DNA from: Prevotellaceae bacterium
Lineage (GTDB): Bacteria > Bacteroidota > Bacteroidia > Bacteroidales > UBA932
Length of the DNA: 5,769 nt
Direction of reading: 5' to 3'
Assembly: GCA_031257455.1 (NCBI GenBank)
Contig: JAIROQ010000181.1
Location: forward strand, 1-5,769
Numbering within the stretch: position 1 is the first letter of the stretch; every line of letters starts with the position of its first letter. A program made the translations under genes and the position numbers. The notes under the pieces are model-generated. The model ran no database searches. It was not told the origin of the DNA and saw only the letters and a list, made by a program, of their open reading frames with translations. Below, piece by piece: positions 5,652 to 5,769 of this stretch.

Positions 5652-5769
5652 TGGAAGGAATAATGAAAATTCTCCACATGTAAAATTAGAGCAGCAGCAA
5701 GGGAAGAGAGAGCAAATGAAAAGAAATGTTAATATCTATACTTGAATATTTCTTAACAACTTTGTATTT
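5652..5769. other. AT-rich intergenic DNA, no gene seen
   Basis: Together with the promoter, terminator and repeats to its left, this completes a 435-nt region without a gene. Only trivial reading frames exist here (under about 12 codons). The final bases (CAACTTTG at 5757-5764) resemble a -7 box with one mismatch, but no TTTG stands at the right distance upstream. They could instead hold a -33 TTTG (5761-5764) of a rightward promoter that continues past the edge; this cannot be judged from the window. Confidence 0.5.

Noticed and set aside
5757..5764. Rightward promoter at the window edge
   Set aside because: CAACTTTG misses the first T of the -7 box and no TTTG stands 19-21 nt upstream.

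Overview
The window looks like an ordinary chromosomal piece of a Bacteroidota (probably Bacteroidales) genome. Three signs agree: a single-chain LpxC-FabZ fusion typical of that phylum, two promoters of the Bacteroidota type (TTTG, 19-20 nt, TAnnTTTG), and a GSCFA-family protein. Genes are of moderate GC content and the intergenic DNA is AT-rich. I cannot name a genus.

Layout. Positions 1-277 hold the C-terminal end of an IS630-type transposase, cut by the window edge and broken by a one-base frameshift; the element's right end probably lies shortly downstream, before about 337. Positions 278-382 carry a good promoter (315-345) for a rightward set of three tightly packed genes: a secreted phosphodiester glycosidase-like protein (383-1258), the queuosine enzyme QueG (1264-2175) and a GSCFA-domain SGNH-hydrolase-like protein (2154-3092). 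The first two are 5 nt apart and the last two overlap by 22 nt. Only 3 nt separate the end of the GSCFA gene from the end of lpxA, which runs the other way. The leftward operon is lpxC/fabZ (5334-3937) then lpxA (3890-3096), with its own promoter at 5406-5375. The last 435 nt (5335-5769) have no credible gene. They hold that promoter, a strong leftward intrinsic terminator (5502-5471) with no visible gene feeding it, and two blocks of short degenerate repeats.

How the genes work together. LpxA and the LpxC half of the fusion catalyse the first two steps of lipid A synthesis from UDP-GlcNAc. The FabZ half dehydrates 3-hydroxyacyl-ACP, the same pool that LpxA draws its acyl chain from, so the operon joins the branch point between phospholipid and lipopolysaccharide synthesis. 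The rightward operon is functionally mixed: a periplasmic or outer-surface sugar phosphodiester enzyme, a tRNA-modification enzyme and a presumed cytoplasmic hydrolase. No shared pathway is evident.

I see no CRISPR array, tRNA, rRNA, defence system or clearly novel system. The points most worth checking are the promoter at the IS boundary, the orphan terminator next to the TTGA repeat array, the hairpin on the lpxC/fabZ stop codon, and small departures from textbook residues in QueG and LpxA.
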